Source: Undaria pinnatifida
Lineage: Eukaryota; Sar; Phaeophyceae; Laminariales; Alariaceae
Assembly (NCBI GenBank): GCA_012845835.1
Contig: JABAKD010000016.1
Coordinates: forward strand, 23,838,053-23,902,052
Reading direction: 5' to 3'
DNA: 64,000 bases
Position numbers and translations under genes: made by a program. Below are positions 44,704 to 57,490 of the stretch, in pieces (position 1 is the first letter of the stretch; each line of letters begins with the position of its first letter). The notes under the pieces were generated by a model. That model ran no database searches. It was not told where the DNA came from and worked only from the letters and a program-made list of their open reading frames with translations.

Positions 44704-47700
44704 ATGACTCTGTGGACGCGTAGAGCGGCGCAGATCCTTCGTCCGCGCCGAACTACTGCTCCGTCGGTCCTGGAGTCAGCAGTAGCACCAGCAGCGGCAG
44801 CAGCAGCAAGAATCTCCTTGCGTAGCGGCACCGTAGCCATCGGAGACCGCACCAGAGCGTGTAGCACCCAGGCAGCAGCGAGCAGCATGCTGCCCGCCGA
44901 GCAGTGGAAGGTAGTGTACCGAGCGTTCCTGCTCCACGTGCACCCGGACTTCTTCCACCACCAGCCTGAAAAGCGTGCCATCAATGAAAGGAATCTCAAG
45001 ACATTCCAGCAGCATCTCTACCACCTTGAGCACAGGAGTTCACGAGCAGCAGCTGAGGCAACATATCAGGACAGAGGTAGCGGCGCACTGGCTTCTAGCA
45101 GCGCACGCCTAGTCTTCTTCCTCAAGCCAGAGGTAGCCCACGACGACCCTCAACGCTTCAACCAGGAGGAGAACACCAACGGCAACAGCAACAGCAACAG
45201 TAACAGCAGCGAAAGTCACATCGACAACCGACAAGTAGCTCGAAAACTCATCCTACCTTTAGAGTCTCACCGCACCATGGCCATCCTACTCCACGAAGCC
45301 GGCATCTCACCAACGCATCCACTCCCTTCCCAACCACAGCACGCACAACCCACGGCACAGGGGAGCAGCCCTCCGAGGGTACCTTCCGATGGCACATCGG
45401 AGTGGGAAGACTGGACCGAGGACTTGTTCGGTAGAGCCGCGTCCAGTCGAGCCCGGGACGAGGCAGAAAGCAGACACCGCAGGACAAGACGGTATGCTGC
45501 AAGTGATAACGTCGAGGGCGCGTATGGGGAAGGCCGGCAGAAGACCACGGAGTGGGGGGCTGCAGCCGAGGAGCACGAGGGGTACGATGCCTCTCGGTTG
45601 GGTTACATATTGGCAACTGATGCGGGAAGGACTCTGGTCAGGGAGCGAAGGTCGAGCGCGCGCAGTGTGCAAGAGTTAGTTAGACAGTTGCGGGATCAGT
45701 ACGGCTTCGGGGAATTCACATTCAGGCAAGCTCAATTTTCGTCACGTGTCGTACAAAGTCGCCGCGTCGTACTCGAGCACCGCCGTGTAGTCTATATACG
45801 GTGTATGTACATGGACATGATTTATTCGTGCAGCAGTACCTGCAGCAGTACCTGCAGCAGTAGCAGTGCGATACAAACGCGTACGTCATCATCAATCATA
45901 CTGTCCTGTTTTTTGCCAGTAGTCGACATCCACAGTGCGTCAGATATTCACATGTGGAGAGAGAGGGCGTGACGGTGCGATGCATTAGCTTGCTGCTATT
46001 GCTGTTGTGCTGCTGTGTACCTGGAATTTAATACTGCTGTCGTGTCTGTTTGGTTTCCTCGCGGTCATGTGCTGTCGAATAGATCTGCCGCGTTTCAACG
46101 GGGTTTTCAACAGAACGACCGTACTCAACAGGTTACGAGCGTCGAAACACGAACCCGACCGAGCGTTTGGATGGGCGCTTTCGAAAGCTCTTGCATGCAG
46201 CGTTTCAACGCATATTTCACATCACCCGCTGAATTCGTCGAGAAACTGCAGCTGTTTCTCTGTGACAATGTCATGTATCCACCTTCAAAATCAGCCTCAC
46301 AATTTGTGCGGGAGAGTGCGTTATTGTTCCGTGCCTTTTCTTCTCCCCAGCAGGTCAGCGAAATGCAATATCTTCACTTTAACGCCTACAACTGGAAACC
46401 CGATTTGAGGGATAAATTACTTGGAGTTAGTACAGGAAGGGGTTTTGGGACTCTCGAAGTGGTTCAAGGGTTCGTACTTGGTACCAGGTACAATTTAATG
46501 CAGCCTACAAGACGCAATAATACCGCTCTGTACAGAGTATTTCGCACCATCCCTACGCCGTTACTACGCCACTATTAATAGTCTCTCCTAGAATATTATA
46601 AAAATAGAAATACGCTCCAGCTGTGATATCGAAGATTTTGGCGAAACTCATCTTTGCAAGCTGTGTGTGATACTCCGATCGCGCGTATTACGGGTTGTGT
46701 GTCCTCATTAAGGATATAGATCGGCGACTCCCCTCGGAACTACAGTGTAGCTTGTACCAGGGTCAACAGGCTGATGTTAAGCAGTCTGTGCGCGGAAACT
46801 ATAGAACCCGTTTTTGAGGGGGACAAAATCTGACACATGTGGAAGGAAATGCATCAGTTTATCAAGTGTATCCTGTAAGTCGTACAACCGGTGAGGGGAA
46901 GGCGGAGATTTTAAGGACATGGTGGCCTGGGTTTGAACCAGAGGGAGCGGGGGCGGGGGGGGGCGGGGGGCGGGCGGGCAACTCAATCTGTGCGCGGAAA
47001 CTATAGATCCTGAATCTGACGGTTGTGGAAGGAATGAATCCGTTTATCATGTGTATCCTGTACGTCGTACAACCAGTGAGGAGAGGGCGGAGTATTCGAA
47101 GGGGTGGGGGGGTTGGGGGGGGGGGGGGAAGGGGATTTCCAACAGCTTTAGGTCGCATAGATGTAGGGGCTGCTTGCTATACGCGTGGTGCTAGGTCTAG
47201 GCGATGGTGCGGGTGGTGGAAAAGGAGGGGGGGTTGGGGGGGGGGTTGGAGCAATGGCATGGATGGCTAAACATATAATGAGGTGATATCAACTGCCTGG
47301 CAGTGTTTATTACTCTGGCAGATTTCGATGTTAGGTGGGGCGTTTGAACAAGAGGGAGCGGGAGGGGAAGTATATAGTCCACCGATATCCTATCAGTACA
47401 GCACAATAATAGCAGTATGCCGGTATTCAGTAGTAGCAGTAGTATTGCGCGAAGCCAGGTCCCACCGACCGGCAGCTTTGCATACGTGTCATTTAGGTAC
47501 TATTTATAATAATACATACACTCGTACGAACACTCAATCCACTCGTTTCAAGGTTACGCCTCACCGAAAAGATGGGCAGAATACATGCACCTGCCCAGTG
47601 GCGGTTGGAGAATGTACTACTACTGTTGTATATGCGTACGCCAATAACGAAAATCTAAAAACGTGTTATTTGTGATTGAGCAATAGCGGCGCAAACGGTC

Positions 47701-50700
47701 TACAGTACCTGTTACGCGGTGGTCCTATTGATACTACCTATAACTCCCAGCTTGCAAATCGTTGGGTATTCACCATTTCATCACCGCTGAACTACACGAG
47801 TACCATCCGTATGAAAAGCGCACAACAACCAATTATAATCACGTCACATTGGATATCAGATTTTTCAGTACGAGGGCTCTACGAGTAAAGCTCAAGCGTT
47901 CCGGATAGTCTATCCAGCATAGCGCTAGTGTACCAGCACACACCCATGCATTCGCAGTTATCCCTACTTCGAAGTTTATCCGTATTTTGCCATGGCTTGC
48001 TCGTCGACGGTGTAAAGAGCTCCTCGAAGTGTGGATTAGGACTCGTTACTGTTAATATTGATATAAACACAACCACGACCGCTGCCGAGCTATCATGACG
48101 AGGTACAGCGCCGCAGGGTAGTTGTGAGGGCATTCACACACGCTGAGCAATGGATGTTTCGGTGCTGCATAGCAATGGATGTTTCGGTACTGCGTAGCAA
48201 TGGATGTTTCGGTACTGCATGGCTTGCTGCATGGCTAGGCTCTGAACCCGGAAAAAAACTGGACGTGTTTTGATTTTGTTCTGCAAAAAATAGGTGCGGG
48301 TGGAGCAAGTCCAACCTCTACGTGGCGCTGAACTCCCTCCTGGAGACGTGCGACGCCCATCGACACGTATTCCGTGTGCCCGATTTCGGTGGGCTGGAAG
48401 TGGTGTTTAGAGAAGACCCGTCAGAGTTGCACAGAGGTGAACCCAAGCGTTTAGTAGTTGTAGGGCCTCGTGTTAGTGCAGAAACGACACCAATGCGTCG
48501 CTTCTCCTCAGAAGCCGCTGTCCTTCGTTTTGTCGCTAAACGTGCGCGAATAGCGCGTATCGTCGTATTTTCAAGTATCTTGAAGCAGGTACAGAATAAT
48601 ACGCCCGGAAACAAAGGTGTGTGAAAGGAGGCGGGACTCTAGTCCTATTAATATTACAGCAGACTACACGGGGTTCGAGGGACATGACATCCAAAATATG
48701 TACCAGGTACACTTAACATTGAGCAGGCACTCTTTGGCGTGTTTTGCATGTGGTCCGTCTACGTCAGCTTGTACACCTAAAATGCCCTGGTGGATTCCCC
48801 CATTTCCCGGCCTACCTTCGTCTGTACCAGCGCAATGCGTAGTGTGCCTGTAAATGGCTCAAATGGCCTAGGCATACGTGTGTTTTTCTTCTTGTTGCTA
48901 GTAGGTTTACGTGGACATTTATAAATTGTTACCAACTGCTAATGTTAGCTTCCGTTCTGCTCGCATACCGACTGAAGTCCCTACGCTGACGCCCTCCTCT
49001 TGTAATATCTTGCGCTAGGGGAGATCCTACTGTGTCCAGCGGACGTTCCTCTGGAGTGGATATCGGTGCTACAAAGTGTTACGCCTGCACTCTTGGCTAG
49101 CGTCGAGGAACGAACGCGCGAGATGCTTTCACGACAAAAGGAGGCGTCCGCCATTTTACGGGGCGCCCGGCTGTCGAGGGGGCTGTCATGTTCTAAGTCG
49201 AGGTGGGTTGTGTTCGCTCAAGAACCTCCTCCTGCTGTGCGTGTTTTGACAAACAGCACGAAACCCGTTTGGTTCCGTTCCTCTTCACACGGTAACACGC
49301 GTGATGCCTTCCTGCAAGCATGCCGTGCCATCGTTTAGCACGCGTGCTCCTGTTTCCTTCAGTATTTGTTGGTGAAATAATCATGACGACAGTCGCGGGC
49401 GTGAATTCAACTAACTGAAGCTTTTCAGTTGTCTTTGGTCGAAGGTTTTTCGAAGAGTTAGGACCACGCCGTGTCATCGCCTCGCAAACGCGTCCCGCAT
49501 GTTCCTTTCATCCATCGTACTGCTGTAATTGCTTTCCTTCACTTTGATTACGTGCCTGTTTTGTCGTTTGTCGAAGGTATTTCGAATTTTTAGGAGGCAT
49601 CTGCGTGGCGGGGGCTGAAGCTGTGGGGGATGCGTCGTCGACCGACTTATCCGAAAAAGATTGGTCGGCCCTGGAGTGTAGGGTCGAAGAGGGCTCCGCT
49701 CGCGTGTCCAAGGTGCTTGAGGACGGGACCATTCAGGTGCGCGTTGGAAACCCTCATGTACACCCCACAAATCAGTTAGATCAGATCCCCAGTCCACGAT
49801 ATAGATCTTACGGGACAGATGGGTACCTTAGTTATGTTATCTACACGACCTAGATTATGTACTCCGGTGGGACCTCTATGGCAAGGCTCTTGTGCGCACG
49901 TTTGCCGAGTGGGTATGATACCTGATACGGCTTTTGAAGAACACACCGTAACGACAGACATACCGGTAGGATCTAGATGGTGTATCAATAGATCGTCATG
50001 TGTCGGATACGTGAAGCCTTCCCTTTCCCATACCCTTCCTTCCCACCCCCGTCGATGTTGATAGATGCTGATAGATGCTGATAGATGCTGATAGAAGGCG
50101 TCGCCGGTCCTTGTTTCTCATTTCCTCTTCCAGGATGGACCAAGCCTTCACTATTAGGAGGGTTGCCCCGATTTACACTACTTTCACTTCCAGCTTTAAC
50201 CACTCGCTTTCACCACTCGCTTTCACCACTCGCACGAGTGGTTGGTAATATGGTAATATGGTAACATGGTAACATGGTAATATGGTAATATGGTAATATG
50301 GTAATATGTACCACGCTGACAAGAAGACTTGAGGCGATCGTTTTTTCTTAGCTTAGCTTACCATTCCATTGCAGATTCATATAGCAAAATTAAAACCATT
50401 AAAACTATCAAAACCGTTAAAACATCACCAAAGCATGACCAAAGCATGACCAAAGCATGACGAAAGCTTAAGACCGCAAAGGAACAGGAGGGTGGATCAC
50501 TCGTCACTCCCGCGAGCAACCCCGAGCCACTGCCAAAAAAGGCCCCCCAAAAAATGTAAAACTGACCTCCCAACCATAGCCTTGACCGATGCTGATCGAA
50601 CAATCGAACAATCGAACAAGCATCGAACAACAATCATCGAACAATAATGATCAAACAATGATCGAACAACAATGATCGAACAACAATGATCTAACAAAAA

Positions 50701-51314
50701 TAATCGAACAACAACGATCGAACAAAGTCGCGTCGCCCCCACCTCCCCCGATGCTGACGGAAACCGTCGCCTGCCCCGTGTATTCTGTTTTCTCCTGGGA
50801 TATGGTCGTGTCACTTTCGTTTTTTTCGTCGCTCTAACTGATGTGTTGCTCTTCCCTATTTTTTTCCCGCCAGATCGGGTCGAGCATGGCTCTCCACACC
50901 ATCAGACGCTGCCTCAGCCGCGACTTGGCAAGCTCCTCCGCCGCTGCCGCCGAATCCTCCCGACTGGCCTCCGCCGCCGCCGCCGCCGCCACCAAGCGCT
51001 GCCGGCAGACCCTTGGGCTCGACACTATCGAACGGACTCGAGCCGTCAGCTTCGCGCAGATGGCAATCGCGTGCTCGGCGCTCACTAGACTCGGCGAGAG
51101 TGACAGCGAAGCTATGGAGCCTGATGTGGTTGCTGCAAGGCGGCGGTTGCGGGGGCACTGCGTGAAGATCGTGAGGACGCGGCTGGGGGTGTTCGACGGA
51201 CTCACGGAAGACGGAGAGATCGCTATCCCTTGGAATTGGGCGGGAGAGGGGAAGGCAGAAGCGGAGGGGGAGGCATCCGAGCAACAGTGGGGCTCTTCGT
51301 CTCATTTTCATTGA
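44704..51314 (+). CDS. TCAIM: TCAIM-like mitochondrial protein, DUF4460/DUF4461 (5 exons)
   Basis: The exons are 44704-45725, 48294-48436, 49019-49291, 49594-49736 and 50874-51314. All phases agree, giving 673 aa. The first intron begins with GC (TTCAG|gcaagc), the others with GT. The N-terminus is Arg/Ala-rich without acidic residues, like a mitochondrial presequence. WKVVYRAFLLHVHPDFF with QHLYHLEHRS is the J-domain-like DUF4460 block with its HPD triad. A low-complexity Asn/Ser linker follows. Exons 2-5 read CGWSKSNLYVALNSLLE, VFRVPDFGGLEVVF, PADVPLEWISVLQ and EDGEIAIPWNW, fitting DUF4461. In animals TCAIM is a mitochondrial matrix protein linked to chaperones; its role in algae is unknown. 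Exon 1 is read by an ORF that runs past its donor to 45972, a false end. The donor at 49291 was chosen for phase. Confidence 0.85.
46598..47365 (-). repeat. Composite repeat (families B and C), reverse copy
   Basis: Within intron 1 of the TCAIM-like gene. Family B in reverse complement (46598-46745) is followed by G-rich modules sharing TGTGCGCGGAAACTATAGA, TTTATCAAGTGTATCCTGTA and CGTACAACC(G/A)GTGAGG. These are followed by TGAGGTGATATCAACTGCC ... TTTATTACTCTGGCAG. The same modules in the same internal order, inverted, lie at 54050-55510. Confidence 0.8.
50061..50308 (+). repeat. Two short tandem arrays in a TCAIM-gene intron
   Basis: ATAGATGCTG is repeated about 3.5 times (50061-50095) and GGTAA(T/C)ATG about seven times (50244-50308). 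Farther on, 50600-50720 is a degenerate array of AACAATCGAACAA-type units. All lie in the intron 49737-50873. Confidence 0.9.
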
Positions 51315-54049
51315 ATGCCGTATTTTCGGGGGTTTCACACCTTTTTTTGGCGTGTTATTTTAAATCATTGGTGTTTGTTTTGACGTTTTTACACCTTTGG
51401 TGTTTGTTGGGTTCGTTTTTTTTTCGCCGATTGGCTTTTGTTCTTGTTTACGCTACGTCTGGTGCTTGATTTTGGTCTTGATTGCAAGGGCGTCGGATTT
51501 GACGCTCTTGGGTGTAGTTGGTATACTTGGTACGTGGGTTGTTGCTTTTTCGCCATTGCATTTCTTTGTGTCGTGTCTGGGAGGGCGTTGGGTTTGACGC
51601 CCTGGTGTATACATATTATACAGCGTGAGGTGTGTTTGGGGCGGGGTAGTGACGGGCCTTTTTTTTGCTTTTTTTCCTTTGGATTTTCTTCCAGAGTGAC
51701 TAGAGCCTGTCATGTGATAACGGGCTTGGTTGCGCGAGTGAGAGTGAATGTGAGAACAACAACAGCAGTGATGGTGAGAGCGAGAGGCCGTGTCCCGGTG
51801 AGTGTGCCACCGCATTCAGTCAAGAAGGTATCCGGCATTTGCTGCATTCGTTGCATTTGTTGCTGTTTTGCTAGTTCTACATGACGTTCTTGTGTTGGCT
51901 GGGCCCACGAGTATGTCGATGGGCGGGCGTGCTATTATTGGTTGGCTAAAGTGTAAGTGATATGGCAGTTCAGATTTTTTGCTCTTTGTGTGATAGTGTG
52001 TTGCAACCACAAATTGGTGTTGTTGATTTATTCCGTCCCTTTCGACCTGAATCTTACCTTTTTCTATATGTTATCGCATCTTTACTCCGGGTTCTCATGG
52101 CAAGACCCCCCCCCCCTCTACGCCATCGTGCTGGCACTGGTAGCGCTAGTGCTAGTGCTAGTGGTGGTGGTGGTAGCGATACTGGTGTGAATAGTGGTAC
52201 TGGTAGTGGTAATACTATAATAGTACGTAGCGGTACTGGTGTTATTTAATGATATTTTTCAGCGCGATGGGTCAGCAGTTTCTTCGCTCTTCGCTTAAGA
52301 TGGAAAACTTCTTACCCACATCATGGCTATCACAAGAAACAATAGCCATTGTTTTTTCCGCACGACGGTGCCCACAAGAAAAAACGAAGCAACGATATCA
52401 TACCACACGATTTCAGGGTGGTTTGTTTTGCTCGGCCCCAGGTTATTCTGCCCATCCTTGTGAAGGGAATGGAGGTAACTCTCACGCTTTGTGCATACCC
52501 CACCGAGGAGGCGTTCGTGTATCGTCTCTCCCTGTTGTAGGAACGACACTCAACGAGGGACCTCAGTGTGCTGGATGAGAGTCGTAAAGCGTTTCTTGTT
52601 TATTTTAATGGTTTGATATTAAGTTGTAGCAACAACAGCATTTGCTGCAGCAGCAGCTGGGGGGTGCGTATAATCGCGTGTTCCTCGCTCCATAGTCAGA
52701 CCGCTAGAGATGTGGGAGTGGGTTTTTAGGAGCCGCATCTTCGACTCATGGTCTAGTTCGTAGAACCGGAGTTGCCCCGAATCTCCCATATTTCTGCATA
52801 TGCGGCTTATCAGGGTGGGCTAGTGTTGAGATACGGCCTCGAAAGGCCTGTAATTATCCGAATTGAGATAATATGGATGGGTTTCATATGATAAGGTTGG
52901 CGTTTTATATTCGGGATAATCAGGAAATAGATCGGAGGCACGTGCCTCCGATCTCAGAGGTCATCCGGGGCTCTGGCGGAAACTAATAAAGCTTTATTTT
53001 TCCCCATCCGCCGGAGGATAGGCTAAGAAAGTGAGTACTCTCTGAGGACCTGCTCAATTGGCAGACCTGCAGGAGACACTCTGTGTTCCCGCCCTATACC
53101 CTTGTAGTAACACAATGTTGTTGGAGGCCAATTTCAAGTCCTTGCAAGGATAGGGTGCCACTGTGCTGCGTCTTGTAATGCTTCGAGGAATACCTACTGT
53201 GCCCTTTTTATTCTGCGACGCCCCCTGGCGTGGAGGTGTTGAACATGGACGATTAATAAGCTGTACTATTAATACTATATTTCCAAAACATGGTTATTGT
53301 ACTGTGCATATTTCGATGAAACATTTATCACAACGGAGGTAGAGTTTTGAAAGATCTACCAGGTATTTGTTTGCATCGTAAAAAACCTCGACACACGCCA
53401 TGTCTCGGCAGCAGTCAGATTTGTTGGGAGCTACAGTAGCTTCATTGCGTGGCAAGAATCATTACTGAATACTGTAATTACTTGAATGTGCGCCATCCCC
53501 ATTGAAATATATTCAGCGCTCACTATAATAATACTTGTAGTATACAAGGGCTCCGCATCGGTGCCGGCATTCGCCGGCACCCATGCTCCGGGTAGGGCAG
53601 GGCGGCACTTCGACTTGTTCGATTCAATATTCGATAGAGAGCAAAAATCGTTTCCGCGCAACACACAGTGTAAGCGTGTAGAACGTAAAGTAATGCCGAG
53701 AGATTGATGTAGACTGACAGTGGACTGCTCACTACTTCTTCTGTCGTTTCCTCCATTTCTCCGTTTCTTGCGTGAATCCGATTCCGAGCTTCATCATATA
53801 TATTTCCACATCACCTCGCCTGTTGTATTTGACAATAATACGTATATCTTTCTTATAATTAGCGATGTCAGAAAATAATGGTAACTACAAATATTCTACA
53901 AAAAGTTCTAGCTTTCGATCCATGTATCATACAACAACAACTTATGAAGATTTAACACGTTATTTACTACACTTAAACACTGGGTTGCATGCTGCATCGA
54001 ACATCAAACCTTCTAGAACAGTAAACATTACAAGCCAGATGATATAAAG
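51315..54049. other. Intergenic stretch with a dispersed-repeat fragment
   Basis: Positions about 52705-52900 repeat the right end of the element at 28276-30465 (GCCGCATCTTCGACTCATGG, CCCGAATCTCCCATATTTCTG, GGGTTTCA). Positions 52989-53022 contain CTTTATTTTTCCCCATCCGC, whose reverse complement is at 7057-7087. A 99-nt segment at 52442-52540 after a good acceptor (GGCCCCAG) reads VILPILVKGMEVTLTLCAYP and ends in a stop. It may be a terminal exon of an unrecognised gene, but no partner exon was found. Confidence 0.4.
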
Positions 54050-55510
54050 GGATGTCTTACTGCTTCAATCGTCAGGTTTGTCCCCTTTGAGGATTTATAG
54101 TTTCCGCGCACATATTGAAATGTCCCGCCCCCGCCCCCCCCCCCTCCCCTCCCCCTCCCCTGACCCCTCTTGTTCATGAAAACCCCCAACCCTTCCCCCC
54201 CCCCCGCCACCCCCCCCGTCCCCCGACCCCCCCCCCCTTCCGCCTAGTTTGTCCAAACGCCCCACTCACAATCGAAATCGGCCAGAGTAATAAACACCTA
54301 TACGCAGTTGATATCACGTCATTATCTTTCTGACCATCCATGACGTAGTTTTCAATTCTTTTCCCCCCGACCCCCCCCCTTCAACGCCCCCTCTTTTCCA
54401 ACCACCCGCACGATCGCCTAGACCTAGCACCACGCGTACAACAAGCCCCTACATATCTTTGATCTCACAGCCGAAGTGTATTTGAATATTATTTGTGACC
54501 TAAACCTGCTAAAATCCCCCCCCCCCCCCCCCCCCCCCCCCTCTCTCGCTCTCCCTTACTCAAACGCCCCACCAAATATCGAAATCCGCCAGATTGATAA
54601 ACACTTTACGCACAGGATATCACCTCATTATCTTTCGAGAGCCATCCATGCCGCTGTTTCCCCCCCCCCCCCCCCCCCCCGCCCCCTTCTTCCCCATCAC
54701 CCACACCATCGCCTAGACCTAGCACCACACGAATAACAAACCCCTCACCTAAAACCCTTCCTCCCCCCCCCCCCCCCCCCCGCCGCCCCCCCCCGCCCCC
54801 TCCCCCGCCCCCCCCCCGCCCCCACCCCCCACCTCCCCCCCCCCCAACCCATCCCAACCCCACCCCCTCGAACACTCCACCCTCTCTCTACTCACTGAGT
54901 GTACGACTTACCCCAGGATATACATGATAAACTGATGCATTATTTCCAAAACCGTCAAATTTATCCCCTCAAAATAATGTATAGTTTCCACGCACATATT
55001 GAGCTTGCCCCCCCCGCCCCCCCCCCCGCCCCAACCCCCCTCCCCCCCAATAATAAACTGGTGCCAAAACCGTCAGGTTTATCCCCTTGAAAGGATTATA
55101 ACTTACATGCACAAATTGCCCCCCCCTTCCCCCCCCCCCCCCACCCCCGCCCCTTTTGATCAAAACCAGGCCCCCACGTTCTTCAAAACTCCGCCCCCCC
55201 CCCCTCACCGGTTATTCGACTTACAAGATTCACTTGATAAAAGGATACATTTCCCTCCACATCTGTCAGATTTTGTCCCCCTCAGAAACGGGTTTTTTAG
55301 TTTCAGCGCACAGACTGACGAAAATCACCCTGTTGACCCTGATAGCTACACTGTAGTTGTAAGGGGAGTCGCCGATCTATATCCTTAATGAGGACACACA
55401 ACTCGTAATGCGCGCGATCGGAGTATCACACACAGCTTGCAAATATGAGTTTCGACGAAATCTTCGATCTCACAGCAGCTGGAGACTCGTCTGAGTAGTA
55501 TTTTTATTTT
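54050..55510 (+). repeat. Composite repeat (families C and B) with long poly-C runs
   Basis: This is the forward counterpart of the copy at 46598-47365. C modules (TAGTTTCCGCGCACATATTGA-like, TTTATCCCCTTGA, ACCGGTTATTCGACTTACA) are separated by C-runs up to about 26 nt, and family B closes the block at 55340-55510. Tandem C modules are more numerous here, so the block is longer (1.46 against 0.77 kb). Confidence 0.8.
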
Positions 55511-55809
55511 TTTCAACATATCTCGAGATCCGAGGCTAGCAGACCGACTGTGTCTCCGTGTGTGTATAGTGATCGTGGAGAGACTTACTTGCTGACGGTA
55601 TTCTAGGCGTGAACCACGGTATGTCGCTGCCTTCGCCATTCAATTCCTCGAATGTTATTATAATAATGCTGCTACTTGTTGCTGTAGACCTCTCTCGTCT
55701 GGTCGATGGAATATTAGTAGTACGCGATAGCACTGAACAAAGAATTTGGTAGTGAAGAATTTCAGGCTCGATCGAGTTTTAAACGAAAACATAAAATTGC
55801 CGGTATGTA

Positions 55810-56460
55810 TGGCCTTTTGTCTGATTGCTGGTTGCTCATTGGCCGGAGATCGTACATAGAGTGTCCGTCATCTGGGGACGATAAGGTTCATCCCCAGAAT
55901 CATAATCCATTCACATATATACAACTCCAACAACCCGGGAACGAATACGGATATATCACCAGGATTGATACCTCCCCGCACAGTGTGGAAATCCCCAGTG
56001 CCACCGACCGGCCGATCTCTAACTGGCTGGGGTTCACATATTATTATAGAGCCAGCTCCACCCGGAGACGATAGGGTCCCATCCCCGGTCCAGGGGTAAT
56101 TCCATATAATATATAAAAATTAGACAAACGGGGGAAGAAAACCGAGTTCTCTCGGGTCGACACCGCCCCCCACGGTATGGAAACCCCAGCTCCACTGGCT
56201 ACAATCGCTGATCGGTTCGAGCTCCACAGCGGCCCCCCACCCTATTAGGAGGATTGTAGAGGCTCACCAACCGATGGGGGGCAGTTCCGTGGCACACGGG
56301 GGAGATAGGGCCCCATCCCCGGCTCAGAAACCCTCCGAAAATCTATACAGCCCCAGCGACGCGGGAACTATACAAGTAACGATTATATCTCCCGGGTCGA
56401 TATACCTCCCCGCACGGCGTGTCAACTCCGACTCCATATTGGCTTATTTCTCGTGATTGG
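55810..56460 (+). repeat. Three divergent tandem units of about 220 bp
   Basis: Each unit has a block like GA(C)GATAGGGTCCCATCCCCGG and then GGGTCGA(C/T)A(C/T)C(G)CCCC(C/G)CACGG(T/C), at about 55870-55990, 56065-56190 and 56300-56430. The units have decayed strongly. No open frame shared by the units was found. Confidence 0.6.
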
Positions 56461-57407
56461 CTGGTAGGCTTTGACCCAATAAGCTCACAATTATTCAACC
56501 GATTCGGGTTTTCTCGCATACTTCTTTCATACGGCAAACATTTGCAATGCGAGCGCAGTTCAATGAGTTATTTGCATGATAGGTCGCACAAAAAGCGACT
56601 TTGAGCCTATACCAGGCTGGCGTGCCGAGCAAGCACGCTCAAAATGAGGATGGGAGAAGCACTTGAACAGCAACAACAGCACGAAACGCAATATAAATTG
56701 ACGAATCAGAGCCGTTTGCATGCAGGATCCAGCGCCCCCCGGTTGTAAGCACAATTAATTTCGAACAAAAATGGGGTGTTAAAGAAAAACAACATAATTA
56801 TACATAGTTATGGTTCGGTGCCATTTGAGAATTGTCATTTAAGAATATATTACCATTCAGCGCTGGCCATGGTTCAGTCGCACCCGGGCACTCCTGCACC
56901 TTCTTGCTGATTATTGTGGTGCGCATCTAACAAAAACACAGACAGTCAAGCATCCGGGGTCCGTCTAGCTTTTGCGTACTCCTGGGCCCCATATCATGTT
57001 CAATAAGATTTGCCTCCAAGGGCTGCATCCCTTTTAGCCCTTTTAGCCTGCAGGGCCGTTCCTGACGAACACAAAAAAAAAAAATCAGGAGGAATCGTGA
57101 CGAAAAAGAGTGGCATTTTCGTGGATCGTGATGTTTGTCGGGAATCCAAGCTTAAAAATCGCTGTGGCAGTTATTTCCATAAATATTGACGTCAGGATTC
57201 CTGACGAAAAAAAAAGCGATTTCTCTTGGAAATCCTGATATTTCTGAAATTCAAAATGTCAGGAAGCGATCGTAACGTTTTGTCCGGATTCATGAAACTT
57301 TTTGCATCTGTTAGAAACGACGCTCGCTGCCGTTCCACCTGAGCGGGCCGATGTGCACGGACTTACACAATATAAATAAAACGATGAAACCGTTTTAGGT
57401 TCTCAAA
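56461..57407. other. Intergenic stretch, nothing recognised
   Basis: Moderately AT-rich. Positions about 57060-57300 contain several scattered TCAGGA(A/T)TC(C/G)TGACGAAAAA-type sequences in both orientations, suggestive of a decayed repeat. No gene was seen. Confidence 0.4.
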
Positions 57408-57490
57408 AGGAAGGAAGGAAGGAAGGAAGGAAGGAAGGAAGGAAGGAAGGAAGGAAGGAAGGAAGGAAGGAAGGAAGGAAGGAAGGAAGG
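57408..57490 (+). repeat. (GGAA)n microsatellite
   Basis: About 20 perfect GGAA units. The minus-strand poly(SFLP) frame is its artefact. Confidence 0.97.

Noticed and set aside
45726-46578. ORF continuation after TCAIM exon 1 and the 187-codon frame at 46015-46578
   Set aside because: No DUF4461 resemblance; the GC donor at 45726 joins in phase to 48294, which continues the family sequence.
54115-55208. Proline-rich and glycine-rich frames on both strands
   Set aside because: Artefacts of poly-C runs in the composite repeat.
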